NCBI RefSeq assembly: GCF_049739465.1
Contig: NZ_JBMHHY010000008.1
Location: 62,001-126,000 of the forward strand
Direction of reading: 5' to 3'
DNA from: Embleya sp049739465
GTDB lineage: Bacteria; Actinomycetota; Actinomycetes; Streptomycetales; Streptomycetaceae
DNA: 64,000 nt
The notes under the pieces are model-generated. The model searched no databases. It was given only the letters and a program-made list of their open reading frames with translations, and was not told the origin of the DNA. Below, one piece after another: positions 17,607 through 25,324 of the stretch. The position numbers and the translations under genes are program-made. Each line of letters opens with the position of its first letter. The stretch's first letter is position 1.

Positions 17607-18809
17607 ATGTCCGTGTCCGGAGACAGCGCCGCCGTACCCATACCGAATTCCCGTCCCCGGGACCGCCCGTTCGACCCACCGGACGTCTTCCGGCACCTGC
17701 GCGCCGCCGACCCGGTGACCAAGGTGCCGCTCCCCGACGGGAGTTCGTTGTGGCTGATCACCCGCGACGAGGACGCCAGACAGGTCCTCGTGGACCGCCG
17801 ATTCACCACCGCGAGCACCCCCGACCTGCTGCGCCCGCGCGACGCCGATCTCGAGGCCCGCCGGGTCGGCAACCTGCTCAGGCTCGATCCCCCCGAACAC
17901 ACGCGGGTACGGCGGTTGTTGGTCGGCGCGTTCACCCCGAGCCGATTACGGCAGATGCGTACGGACATCCGACTCCTGGTGTCCGACGTGCTCGAGACGA
18001 TGGCCCGGCTGACCCCGCCGGTCGACCTGATCGCGCACTTCGCGCTGCCGATACCCTCGTTGGTGATCTGCGAACTGCTCGGCGTGCCCTACGCCGACCG
18101 CGAGGGCTTCCAACGCCGGACCGGCACGCTGCTCGACTTCGCCCAACCCACCGAGAAGGTGACGGCCACGGCGGCCGAGGCCCGCGAGTACATGGCCGGC
18201 CTCGTCGCCCGCGAACGCGACAAGCCCGGCGACGGCATCATCGGCACCCTCGTCCGGGACCACGCCGACGCGCTCACCGACGCCGAACTGATCGGCCTGG
18301 CCAACCACTTGCTCGAAGCCGGACACGAAACCGTGGCCGCGATGCTGGGCCTGGGCACCCTCGTCCTGCTCGGCGACCCCAGCGCGGCGGCCCGACTGCG
18401 CGACGACGAGACGGCGGTCCCCAACGCGGTCGAGGAACTGCTCCGCTACCTGACCATCATCCCGTACGCCCTGCCCCGAACGGCCCTGGCGGACGTACCG
18501 ATCGCCGACACCACGATCGCCGCCGGCGACCACGTGGTCATCTCCCTGGCCTCCGCCAACCGCGACGAAACCACCCACGATCACCCGGACCGGTTCGACC
18601 TCGACCGCCCATCGACCCCCCACCTGGCCTTCGGCCACGGCATCCACCACTGTCTCGGTGCCCAACTGGCCAGAACCCAACTGACCATCGCCATCCCGGC
18701 GCTGCTCCGCAAATTCCCCACCCTGCACCCGGCTTCCTCCCGAACCGACCTCCGCTTCCGTACCTCGTCGGCCGTATATGGCGTACGGGAGTTGCCGGTT
18801 GCCTGGTGA
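17607..18809 (+). CDS. Cytochrome P450
   Basis: A 400-residue soluble bacterial P450. The oxygen-binding I helix reads LEAGHETVAAML, the K-helix ExxR is EELLR, and the haem loop FGHGIHHCLGAQLAR contains the iron-ligating Cys349. The length and motifs fit the CYP105/107-like actinomycete group, which hydroxylates or epoxidises small molecules with ferredoxin partners. The substrate is unknown and no ferredoxin gene is adjacent. The ATG at 17607 follows GAGGAG by 4 nt; longer in-frame versions run through the repeat tract and are rejected. Codon 114 (17946-17948) is TTA, predicting bldA-dependent expression. The downstream methyltransferase is convergent, so no operon is evident. Confidence 0.95.
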   Translation: MSVSGDSAAVPIPNSRPRDRPFDPPDVFRHLRAADPVTKVPLPDGSSLWLITRDEDARQVLVDRRFTTASTPDLLRPRDADLEARRVGNLLRLDPPEHTRVRRLLVGAFTPSRLRQMRTDIRLLVSDVLETMARLTPPVDLIAHFALPIPSLVICELLGVPYADREGFQRRTGTLLDFAQPTEKVTATAAEAREYMAGLVARERDKPGDGIIGTLVRDHADALTDAELIGLANHLLEAGHETVAAMLGLGTLVLLGDPSAAARLRDDETAVPNAVEELLRYLTIIPYALPRTALADVPIADTTIAAGDHVVISLASANRDETTHDHPDRFDLDRPSTPHLAFGHGIHHCLGAQLARTQLTIAIPALLRKFPTLHPASSRTDLRFRTSSAVYGVRELPVAW

Positions 18810-18847
18810 CTCCGCCGGCCCGGCCGCCGTTGCCGCGGTGCCTCGGG

Positions 18848-19705
18848 TCAGGTGCCGGCGATCAGGAACTCCTCGCCGTTGGACGTGCGGAGGCCGTCCG
18901 TGCGGTCGGCGAAGTAGCGGGCGTTGAGCATGGCCGCCGAGACGTGGCGGGTGCGGGCGAAGCCCGCCCGGTCGGCCAGGGCGAGGATGGTGTCCGGGGC
19001 GTAGAAGCTGAGGAACGGTGTGCCGGACGCGCGGGCGCCCTTCTCCACGGCCAGGCGGCCGGGGCGTTCCTCCTCGTCGAGGAGTTCCAGGGGTGGTTGG
19101 AACGTCATGGCCAGCGTGGAACCGGGGGCGAGCGAGGCGATCTGCCGCAGCGTGGCCTCGTTCGCCTCGTGGGTGAGGTACATGCTGACGCCGGCGGACG
19201 CGACGACGGCGGGTCGGCCCGGGTCGAATCCGGTGGCCGTCAGCTGCGCCCACCACGACTCGTTCGCCTCGAAGTCGACCGGCACCAGGTGCAGCCCGTC
19301 GGGAACGCCCAGGCCCAGGTCGACCAGGCGGCGGCGTTTCCAGGCCTGCGGGCCGGGCCGGTCGACCTCGAACACCCGCAGCCGGGCCGCGACTTCGGGC
19401 CGGCGCTGGGCGAACGTGTCCAGGCCGGCGCCGAGGATGACGTACTGGTCGACGCCGTGCCCGAGTTGCTCCAGCACCAGGTCCTCGATGTACCGGGCCC
19501 GGGCCAGCACGCCGCCCCGGTAGTGGCGGGTGCCGTCGGGATCCATGTCCGGGAGTCGGAGCCGGTCGTCGTCGGGGGCGGCCAGGCGCAGGCCGAGCTC
19601 GTCGTCGAGGACGTGCGGCGGGGCGTCGACCCGCACATGCAGGGCCCGCCACAGGGCGACCCGGACCGCCGTACCGTCCGGCTCCGGGGTATGCGCGTCA
19701 GTCAT
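18848..19705 (-). CDS. SAM-dependent methyltransferase, leucine carboxyl methyltransferase-like
   Basis: A 285-residue protein of the PF04072/TIGR00027 group. It shows RARYIEDLV, then the SAM-binding VILGAGLDTFAQR, VFEVDRPGPQAWKRRRL, and VVASAGVSMYLT. Members methylate carboxyl groups in eukaryotes, but actinobacterial substrates are mostly unknown, often linked to secondary metabolism. Its start overlaps the end of the VOC gene at 20051 by 8 bp, so it is the third gene of the RHH-VOC-methyltransferase operon. Confidence 0.88.
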   Translation of the reverse strand: MTDAHTPEPDGTAVRVALWRALHVRVDAPPHVLDDELGLRLAAPDDDRLRLPDMDPDGTRHYRGGVLARARYIEDLVLEQLGHGVDQYVILGAGLDTFAQRRPEVAARLRVFEVDRPGPQAWKRRRLVDLGLGVPDGLHLVPVDFEANESWWAQLTATGFDPGRPAVVASAGVSMYLTHEANEATLRQIASLAPGSTLAMTFQPPLELLDEEERPGRLAVEKGARASGTPFLSFYAPDTILALADRAGFARTRHVSAAMLNARYFADRTDGLRTSNGEEFLIAGT

Positions 19706-20051
19706 GCGGGTTCGCCGCCGGTGCCTGGAGGTGCCAGATGCGCCCGTCGGGGTCGCGCACGGTCATCTCGCGGGTCCCGAAATGGGTGTCCTCGAAGGCG
19801 GTGACGACGTCCACGATGGGATCCGCGTGGAACGTGTCCGCGTCGGCCACCTTGAGGGCGATCCCGATCCGGGTTTCCCGGTCCTCGGGGACCTCGGCGA
19901 TGAACAGGTAGGGGCCGTCGCCGTTGCGGAGTTGGCCCGAGTTGTGGTCCGTCGCGAAGTCCAGTTCGTAGCCCAGGGCCTGGAAGAACTTGGCGGACTT
20001 GCCCCAGTTGTGGGTCTCCAGGAATACCGCTTCGATGCCTTCGGTGCTCAT
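19698..20051 (-). CDS. VOC-superfamily (glyoxalase/bleomycin-resistance fold) protein
   Basis: A 117-residue single-domain protein: EAVFLETHNWGKSAKFFQAL at the start, a central strand set with GPYLFIAEVP, and MTVRDPDGRIWHLQAP at the end. The fold serves as metal-dependent lyase, dioxygenase or ligand-sequestering protein; residues alone do not decide. AAGGAG within the end of the upstream RHH gene serves as its ribosome binding site. It is translationally linked on both sides. Confidence 0.85.
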   Translation of the reverse strand: MSTEGIEAVFLETHNWGKSAKFFQALGYELDFATDHNSGQLRNGDGPYLFIAEVPEDRETRIGIALKVADADTFHADPIVDVVTAFEDTHFGTREMTVRDPDGRIWHLQAPAANPHD

Positions 20052-20052
20052 C

Positions 20053-20232
20053 TCAGATCTCCTTCTCCGTCGCCGGCGGCGGCTGCTCGGGGGACTCGTC
20101 GAGGTAGGCGCGCAACGCGGCGGCGACCAGCGCCGACAGCGACAGCTCCGACTCGATGGCCCGATGCTTCACCTGCTTGATCAGTGAGATCGGCAGGTAG
20201 ACGTTGAACTGCTTGACTTCTTCGTCGCCCAC
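20053..20232 (-). CDS. Ribbon-helix-helix (CopG-type) DNA-binding protein
   Basis: A 59-residue protein with the RHH pattern: strand VKQFNVYLPISLIKQVKH, helix-turn ELSLSALVAAALRAYLDE, and an acidic, proline-rich tail. RHH proteins bind operators as dimers, often their own, and many are antitoxins. No toxin-like partner is beside it; the co-transcribed genes are the VOC protein and a methyltransferase. It starts at GTG 20232. One base separates its stop from the next gene's ATG. An inverted repeat at 20245-20258, just before its start, is a plausible autoregulatory operator. Confidence 0.75.
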   Translation of the reverse strand: MGDEEVKQFNVYLPISLIKQVKHRAIESELSLSALVAAALRAYLDESPEQPPPATEKEI

Positions 20233-20244
20233 GCCGTCGATGCT

Positions 20245-20258
20245 AGCAAGCTATTGCT
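20245..20258. promoter_or_regulatory. Inverted repeat AGCAA-GCTA-TTGCT, candidate RHH operator
   Basis: Perfect 5-bp arms in a locally A/T-rich stretch 13 bp before the RHH gene start and 110 bp upstream of the divergent secreted protein gene. Position and size suit an RHH operator; binding is inferred. Confidence 0.4.
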
Positions 20259-20277
20259 TTGCCTTGCGGATACTGTG

Positions 20278-20293
20278 TGTGACTCAGGTCACA
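20278..20293. promoter_or_regulatory. Crp-type palindrome TGTGA-N6-TCACA
   Basis: The sequence matches the classical CRP consensus half-sites exactly with the correct 6-nt spacer. Streptomyces Crp recognises a related GTG-N6-GNCAC pattern. It lies 77 bp before the small secreted protein gene and 46 bp before the divergent RHH gene, so it could control either one. Confidence 0.55.
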
Positions 20294-20369
20294 TTACTCG
20301 TGTCATACGGGAAGTCGTCACCGAGCGTGTACGGGATGTCCGCGTTTCGTACAGCGATGGGAAATCATC

Positions 20370-20648
20370 ATGCGTCTTCGCAACCTCGCGCTCGGGCTCG
20401 TCACCGGCGGCGTCGTGCTCGTCGGCACCGTGTTGAGCACCCTCCCCGCCCAGGCGGCTCCGGCGACGGTGACCTGCAACCATCCCTGCCACCCGCCGGC
20501 CAGTCCCGGCTACACCTACATCACCGACTACTACTGGGCCAGTGCCTGCAACGACACCGGCAACCAGGGGATCAACGCGCACCGCTGGTCGACGTACCAG
20601 TGCACCGGCGGCGGTCAGTTCGAGAACTACGAGCTGTGGGTGAAGTGA
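20370..20648 (+). CDS. Small secreted protein, function unknown
   Basis: A 92-residue precursor. Residues 1-31 form a Sec signal peptide: basic MRLRN, a hydrophobic core and the cleavage site AQA-AP. The mature part of about 60 residues has three or four Cys (CNHPCHPP, ACNDTG, YQCTGG) and many aromatic residues, suggesting a compact disulfide-bonded extracellular protein. No known family was recognised. It has its own upstream region with a Crp-type palindrome and is followed by two consecutive hairpin terminators, so it is probably monocistronic and strongly insulated. Confidence 0.8.
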   Translation: MRLRNLALGLVTGGVVLVGTVLSTLPAQAAPATVTCNHPCHPPASPGYTYITDYYWASACNDTGNQGINAHRWSTYQCTGGGQFENYELWVK

Positions 20649-20664
20649 AGTAGCCACTCCGACC

Positions 20665-20702
20665 GGCGACGGCCCACGGCGCCCGGCCGCCGGGCCGTCG
20701 CC
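20665..20702. terminator. First of two tandem hairpin terminators
   Basis: Perfect 11-bp arms GGCGACGGCCC and GGGCCGTCGCC, starting 17 bp after the secreted protein stop. Confidence 0.7.
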
Positions 20703-20703
20703 C

Positions 20704-20744
20704 GGCGTCGCCTCCACCGACGAGTCCTCGGCGGAGGCGACGCC
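20704..20744. terminator. Second tandem hairpin terminator
   Basis: Perfect 12-bp arms GGCGTCGCCTCC and GGAGGCGACGCC with an additional CCGA/TCGG inner pairing. It also faces the reverse-strand oxidoreductase ending at 20802, so it probably acts bidirectionally. Confidence 0.75.
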
Positions 20745-20801
20745 CCCTTCGGATGAACGGCCCTCGGGTGAACGACCCTGGGGTCACCGGCGTTCGGGGG
20801 A

Positions 20802-21548
20802 TCAGTCCTCGCCGGGGATCCTGGCCTCGCCCGCCGGTCGGCGGACCGCGGCCTCGACGAGCTTGGCGATTCGCGCGGCAGACACGGGGATGCCGGGGGT
20901 TCGGCCGGTCCAGGCGAAGAACTCGTCGAGGCTCACGGCGGGAATCTCGCCGAGGTACGGGCGCACGTACACCGGCGTGTCCGGCTCGCTGCGCCAACTG
21001 GCCGCGAGCGTACCGGTGTCCACCGTGTCCCAGCCGAGGATGTCCAGGAGGCGTGCGGCCTCGATCCTGGCCTCCGGGTCGTCGCCGGCGATCGGCAGGG
21101 CGCTGCGGTCGGCGGCGCCGGCGGGGCGGGCCAGGGAGAACAGCTGGTGCGGGGTGATCGTGTTGAACGCCTTGACGACCCGGGAACCCGCGAGGTGACG
21201 CTGGATCAGCGCGCTGGAGGTCAGCTCGCCCGCATCCAACTCGGGCAGCCGGCCGTCCCGTTCGGGGTAGTAGTTCGCCGTGTCCAACACGGTCTTGCCG
21301 GCCGGCGCGTCGGCGGGGAGGTGTCGGAAGGCGCCGAGCGGGATCGCCGCCACCACCAGGTCGCCGGCGCGCGCCGCGTCGGCGGCGGTGCCCGCTCGGG
21401 CGTGCTCGCCGAGGTCGGCGACCAGATCGGCGAGGGATTCCGGGCCTCGCGAGTTGCCGAGGACGACATCGAGGCCGGCCGCGACGGCCAGGCGGGCCAC
21501 GGAGGTTCCGACCATTCCGCTGCCGATGACGCCGAGCGTTGGGGGCAT
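20802..21548 (-). CDS. NAD(P)-binding oxidoreductase, F420-dependent NADP reductase-like
   Basis: About 248 residues with an N-terminal Rossmann fold: LGVIGSGMVGTSVARLA near residues 4-20, then VVLGNSRGPESL and VVAAIPLGAF. Segments VLDTANYYPERDG and VVKAFNTI are typical of the NADPH-dependent F420 reductase/Fno-like family. It probably transfers hydride between NADP(H) and a small substrate or F420. The ATG at 21548 was preferred over an upstream in-frame start because it places the glycine loop at the N-terminus as usual. It is divergent from the XRE regulator at 21691, a common arrangement for MmyB-like regulators and the oxidoreductase they control. Confidence 0.85.
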   Translation of the reverse strand: MPPTLGVIGSGMVGTSVARLAVAAGLDVVLGNSRGPESLADLVADLGEHARAGTAADAARAGDLVVAAIPLGAFRHLPADAPAGKTVLDTANYYPERDGRLPELDAGELTSSALIQRHLAGSRVVKAFNTITPHQLFSLARPAGAADRSALPIAGDDPEARIEAARLLDILGWDTVDTGTLAASWRSEPDTPVYVRPYLGEIPAVSLDEFFAWTGRTPGIPVSAARIAKLVEAAVRRPAGEARIPGED

Positions 21549-21690
21549 GGCTTGGTTCCGTTCGTTCGTTTTGTGCTTTCGGACGGGTGTCACGACCCAG
21601 CGTGCGGCGTGGCAAACGTGCCGACCAGGACCGTGCGCTGCGTACTCACCGCGTGATCACCCATCGCGCGCCCGGGCGTAGGGTCGTCGC

Positions 21691-22518
21691 GTGGACGACC
21701 GGACCGAACTGAGCGACTTCCTCAAGTCCCGCCGGGCGCGCCTGCGGCCGGCCGATGTCGGACTGCGCGACTACGGCGGGGCGCGCCGGGTCGCGGGGCT
21801 GCGGCGGGAGGAGTTGGCCCGGCTGGAGGGGGTGAGCATCGCCCACTACACACGACTCGAACAGGGCCGGGGTGACGCCGTCTCGGCGGAGGTCCTGGAC
21901 GCGATCGGCACGGCGCTGCGCCTGGACGCGGACGAGTCGGCATATCTGCACCGGCCGGCCCGCCGTCCCCGGCCGTGTCCGGGGGCCGCGACCTCGCCGG
22001 AGGTACGTCCGGGCCTGCGCTACCTGCTGGAGTCGTTCGTGTTGACGCCGGCGCTGCTGGTCGGGCGGCACACCCAGATCCTCGGCTGGAACCGGCTCGC
22101 GGTGGCGGTGTTCGGCGACTTCCCCGCCCTGCCGCCGGAACGCCGCACGACGTCGCACCTGCTGTTCACCGAGCCGTACCTACGACTGCGCCGCGCCGGC
22201 TGGGAACGTGCGGCCCGCGGGCATGTGGCGCACCTGCGCGTACTGCTCGGCCGGTATCGCGGGGACGCCGAACTCGCGGCGCACCTCGACCACATGCGCG
22301 CCCTCAGCCCGGACTTCGCCCGCATGTGGGCCGAACACCCGGTCGCCCAGGTCCGCGACCGCGTCTACGTCCTGGACCACCCCGAAGTGGGCGAACTGAC
22401 CCTCCACGGCGAGCTGATCGCCCTCCCCGACGACCGGTCCTGCTGGGGCCTGGACGCCTTCGCTGCCGAACCGGGCTCGGCATCGGAGCGGGCGCTACGG
22501 GAGTTGGCGAACGGGTAG
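21691..22518 (+). CDS. XRE-family regulator with MmyB-like ligand-binding domain
   Basis: A 275-residue protein. The N-terminal helix-turn-helix (about 5-75) has LSDFLKSRRARLRP, RRVAGLRREELARLEGVS and YTRLEQGRG. The C-terminal MmyB-type PAS-like domain follows from about residue 105 with LGWNRLAVAVFGDF and RMWAEHPV. Such proteins usually repress a divergent redox gene; here that is the oxidoreductase at 20802-21548. It starts at GTG, with the intergenic region of 142 bp carrying the presumed operator. No clear palindrome was picked out there. Confidence 0.9.
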   Translation: MDDRTELSDFLKSRRARLRPADVGLRDYGGARRVAGLRREELARLEGVSIAHYTRLEQGRGDAVSAEVLDAIGTALRLDADESAYLHRPARRPRPCPGAATSPEVRPGLRYLLESFVLTPALLVGRHTQILGWNRLAVAVFGDFPALPPERRTTSHLLFTEPYLRLRRAGWERAARGHVAHLRVLLGRYRGDAELAAHLDHMRALSPDFARMWAEHPVAQVRDRVYVLDHPEVGELTLHGELIALPDDRSCWGLDAFAAEPGSASERALRELANG

Positions 22519-22520
22519 GC

Positions 22521-22545
22521 CGACCCGACCCGACCCGACCCGACC
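22521..22545. repeat. Five tandem copies of CGACC
   Basis: A perfect 5-bp microsatellite directly after the XRE regulator stop. It is likely slippage-generated. Confidence 0.6.
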
Positions 22546-22592
22546 GGTGCCGGGGCTGGGGACGTGGGTGGTCGTCGTGCTACATGTGGTGC

Positions 22593-23231
22593 ATGGTGTC
22601 CATGGATCGGCTGTTGGCGTTCGCGGCCGTGTCGTTTCTGTTGATCGTGATACCCGGCCCCAGCGTGCTGTTCGTGATCGGCCGAGCGTTGGCGCAGGGG
22701 CGCCGGGCCGCGTTGACCACGGTCCTGGGCAGCACGCTCGGGGCGTACACGCTCGTGGTGGCGGTGGCCCTCGGCGTCGGGTCCGTCGTGGAGCGCTCGA
22801 TCGTGATCTTCACCGCGCTGAAGCTGATCGGCGCCGCCTATCTGGTGTATCTCGGCGTCAAGGCGTTCCGGGCGCGCGGGTCGTTGCAGGCGGCGGTCGA
22901 CGATGCCGTTCCCGCGCGCGGCGGCCTGCGCACGTTGTGGGAGGGGTTCGCGGTCGGTGTGACCAACCCCAAGACCATCGTGTTCTTCGCCGCCGTACTG
23001 CCCCAGTTCGTCGACCCCGACCAGGGCCACGTGCTGGGTCAAATGTTGTTGCTCGGCCTGGTCTTCAACGTCATCGGGGTGGCCTCCGACACCGTGTGGG
23101 GCCTGGTCGCGGCCACCACCCGGACCTGGTTCGCGAGCTCTCCCCGACGGCTGGCCAGGGTCGGCGGCATCGGTGGGGTGACGATGATCGGGCTCGGGGT
23201 GAGCATCGCCGTGACGGGCGGTAGGGAGTAG
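22593..23231 (+). CDS. LysE/RhtB-family amino acid exporter
   Basis: About 212 residues with the family pattern: FLLIVIPGPSVLFVIGRALAQGRR, LKLIGAAYLVYLGVKAFRAR and VGVTNPKTIVFFAAVLPQF. Five to six membrane helices are visible. Members export amino acids or similar metabolites at the cytoplasmic membrane; the substrate cannot be told. ATGs at 22593 and 22602 are both plausible; neither has a strong ribosome binding site. It is about 75 bp after the XRE gene in the same direction, so it may be co-transcribed. Confidence 0.85.
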   Translation: MVSMDRLLAFAAVSFLLIVIPGPSVLFVIGRALAQGRRAALTTVLGSTLGAYTLVVAVALGVGSVVERSIVIFTALKLIGAAYLVYLGVKAFRARGSLQAAVDDAVPARGGLRTLWEGFAVGVTNPKTIVFFAAVLPQFVDPDQGHVLGQMLLLGLVFNVIGVASDTVWGLVAATTRTWFASSPRRLARVGGIGGVTMIGLGVSIAVTGGRE

Positions 23232-23293
23232 GCAGCGCTGCACCACTGCATCACCGCAGCACTGCTCGACCGCACCGCCGACGGTCGACGCGG

Positions 23294-25211
23294 TTACCCC
23301 AGGCTGATCACCATGTAGCTTTCGCCCGGACCCGGTGGGCGGGTCCAGGAGCGGGTGTGCAGGGTGTGCAGGCGACCCTGGGTAAGTGCGAAGCGGGGCA
23401 GGGTGACGCCGAATTCGGCGGTGATCGCCTCCAGGGCGCGCAGTCGGCCCGATGGCCCGACGAGTTCTTCGGCCTCCTCGCCGCTGCCGCCGGAGGGCCC
23501 TCGCGTGAACAGCCGTTCCGGATCCAACGTCGCCGGGATCTCGCCGCTGCGGGTGATTTCGGTGCCGTGTACCGTGCAGGCGTAGCGCTCCCCGCCGCCC
23601 TCCGCCACCGACAGGTGGAACACCTCGGGTGACCAGGCCGGTTGCGCAGGAGCACACCACACCACCACGGCCCGGCCGGCCCGGGACGCGGCGCCGGCCG
23701 GGGAGACGAACCGTGCGGCGTGGAACGGACTCGGGTCGGCGTCGAACGCGAAGCTCCAGCCGGGTGCGGCCCGCCCGATCGCGACCAGCGCGAGATCGCG
23801 GTACGACGAATTCTCCCTCGTGCGCGTCGCGTTCTCGGCTTCCCAGCGTGTCATCGGGACATGTGGCGCCGCGTTCTCGTCGGCGCCGAGGTACGCCGGG
23901 AGTTCGGCCGGTGTCGCGCCCTCGACCAGGACGAAGCGGTATCCGCGCGCCCGCCCGTTGTGGTCGGGCTCGGCCAGCCAGGCCAGGTCCTCGGGGTCGA
24001 GGTCCGGCGCTGCGGGCGGGGTGTCGCCGGTTCCGCCGCCCCGGGGTGTGGCCAGCAGTTCCAGGCCGCGTTCCGGGGTGATCAGCGGTCCGAGCAGCGG
24101 GTCTTCGAGCAGCGCCACGGGGGCGATGTGGTCGGGCCCGAGCGGCTCCCACTCGGGCAGCGCCGCGCGCAGGGTCCGCCAGGCCCGGTCGGTCTCGGCC
24201 CCAGCGCGCCTGCTCCCGTGCGGCGTCCACGGCCCGGCCGAACGCGCCCGGCGCGGTGTAACGGTAGGTCAGGTCACGCATCCGGCCCAGCAGTTCATCC
24301 GCCGCCGCGCGGGCCGTCCCGGACAGGGGCCGCAGGTGCAGGTCCCAGAGCGTGTCGTGCCGGTGGTTTCGCACCTGTATGCCCGCCAGCGCGGGCAGGA
24401 ACTCCGGGGCGTAGAGCGGGTCGACGGCGGGCGCCGCGAAGTCGACGCGGTAGGTGTCGCCGCGCAGTCGAAGGATCTGTGCGTGCAATACCTCGGCCCC
24501 TGGCCGTCCATAGTCGTGCGCCCGGGCGAATTCCGTTTCCGCCCGCTCGTATTCCCCATCCAGCGCCGCCCGTCGGGCCTCCGCCAGTGCCGCGTCCAAT
24601 TCCCGTGTCGTGGCATTGACGAACGGCCGCTCCGGATCCCGGCCCGCCCGCAGACTGTGGAACTGACGATGCATCGCCGACATGAACTCCCGGAAGGACG
24701 CGAACCGTTCCGGCGGGCTACCCGACCAGCTCGAATAGCGGTACACCGCCCACTCGCCCGCCGCGTCGACATCGCCCGGGTCCAGCAGGACCTCCGTGAT
24801 GTCGGATTCCACGGCCACCTGCAACGCCCGCGACCACATCCCCGCCGACAGCCGCAGCTCCGCCGGGGAATCCTCGTCCACGCCCTCTCCGAACAGCTCA
24901 CCGAGCCCGAACTCGTCCTCGTACCACCGCGCCCCGTCCGTCCCGCCGAGCAGGTAGACGAACCCGCCCGCGTGCCGCCAGCCGTCGGTGACGGCCAGGA
25001 ACTCCCGGTACGAAGGCGGGAATCGGCACCCCAACCGGGCCTCGGCGGCGGCGATCCGGGCCTCGGGGGCACCGTCGAATCCCAGCCAACGGGTGTGCAG
25101 CGCCTGCTCGTCCTCCTCGCCGAGGACATCGTCGGGGCCGGCCGCGTCGGCCCACTCCGCACTCCACCGCACCAGGAACGCCCGCCAGTCGAACTCCGCA
25201 ACATCGGCCAT
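23294..25211 (-). pseudogene. SUKH (SMI1/KNR4) family protein, interrupted by a frameshift
   Basis: From ATG 25211 the N-terminal part shows the SUKH fold: RIAAAEARLGCRFPPSYREF followed by LAVTDGWRHAGGFVYLLGG. The frame ceases to make sense at a run of four C (24199-24202). Shifting by one base restores a continuous protein, AETDRAWRTLRAALPEWEP, leading into the long C-terminal part that ends at 23294. Joined, the two parts give about 640 residues. SUKH proteins commonly act as immunity proteins of contact or polymorphic toxins, but no toxin gene is adjacent. One extra G/C in the homopolymer may be a real mutation or a sequencing error. Confidence 0.7.
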
Positions 25212-25262
25212 GCCACCCATCCTCGCGGCGAGGACCGACACGACCGACCCCTTTGCGTGGCG

Positions 25263-25295
25263 GTGTGGCGGCGGCCCGACCGACCGCCGCCACAC
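25263..25295. terminator. Hairpin terminator
   Basis: Perfect 12-bp arms GTGTGGCGGCGG and CCGCCGCCACAC around a 9-nt loop. It lies just beyond the stop of the phosphatase gene (25325, reverse strand) and before the SUKH gene start. Confidence 0.75.
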
Positions 25296-25324
25296 GCTCG
25301 TTCGTGGGCGGGACCCAACCGGCC

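Noticed and set aside
15530..19804. 1424-codon forward frame covering the membrane protein, oxidase relic and P450
   Set aside because: It is an arginine-rich shadow without motifs; real genes lie in other frames.
20053..20648. RHH protein plus small secreted protein as a toxin-antitoxin or bacteriocin pair
   Set aside because: The genes are divergent, the secreted protein has a normal signal peptide and its own terminators, and there is no toxin-like fold.
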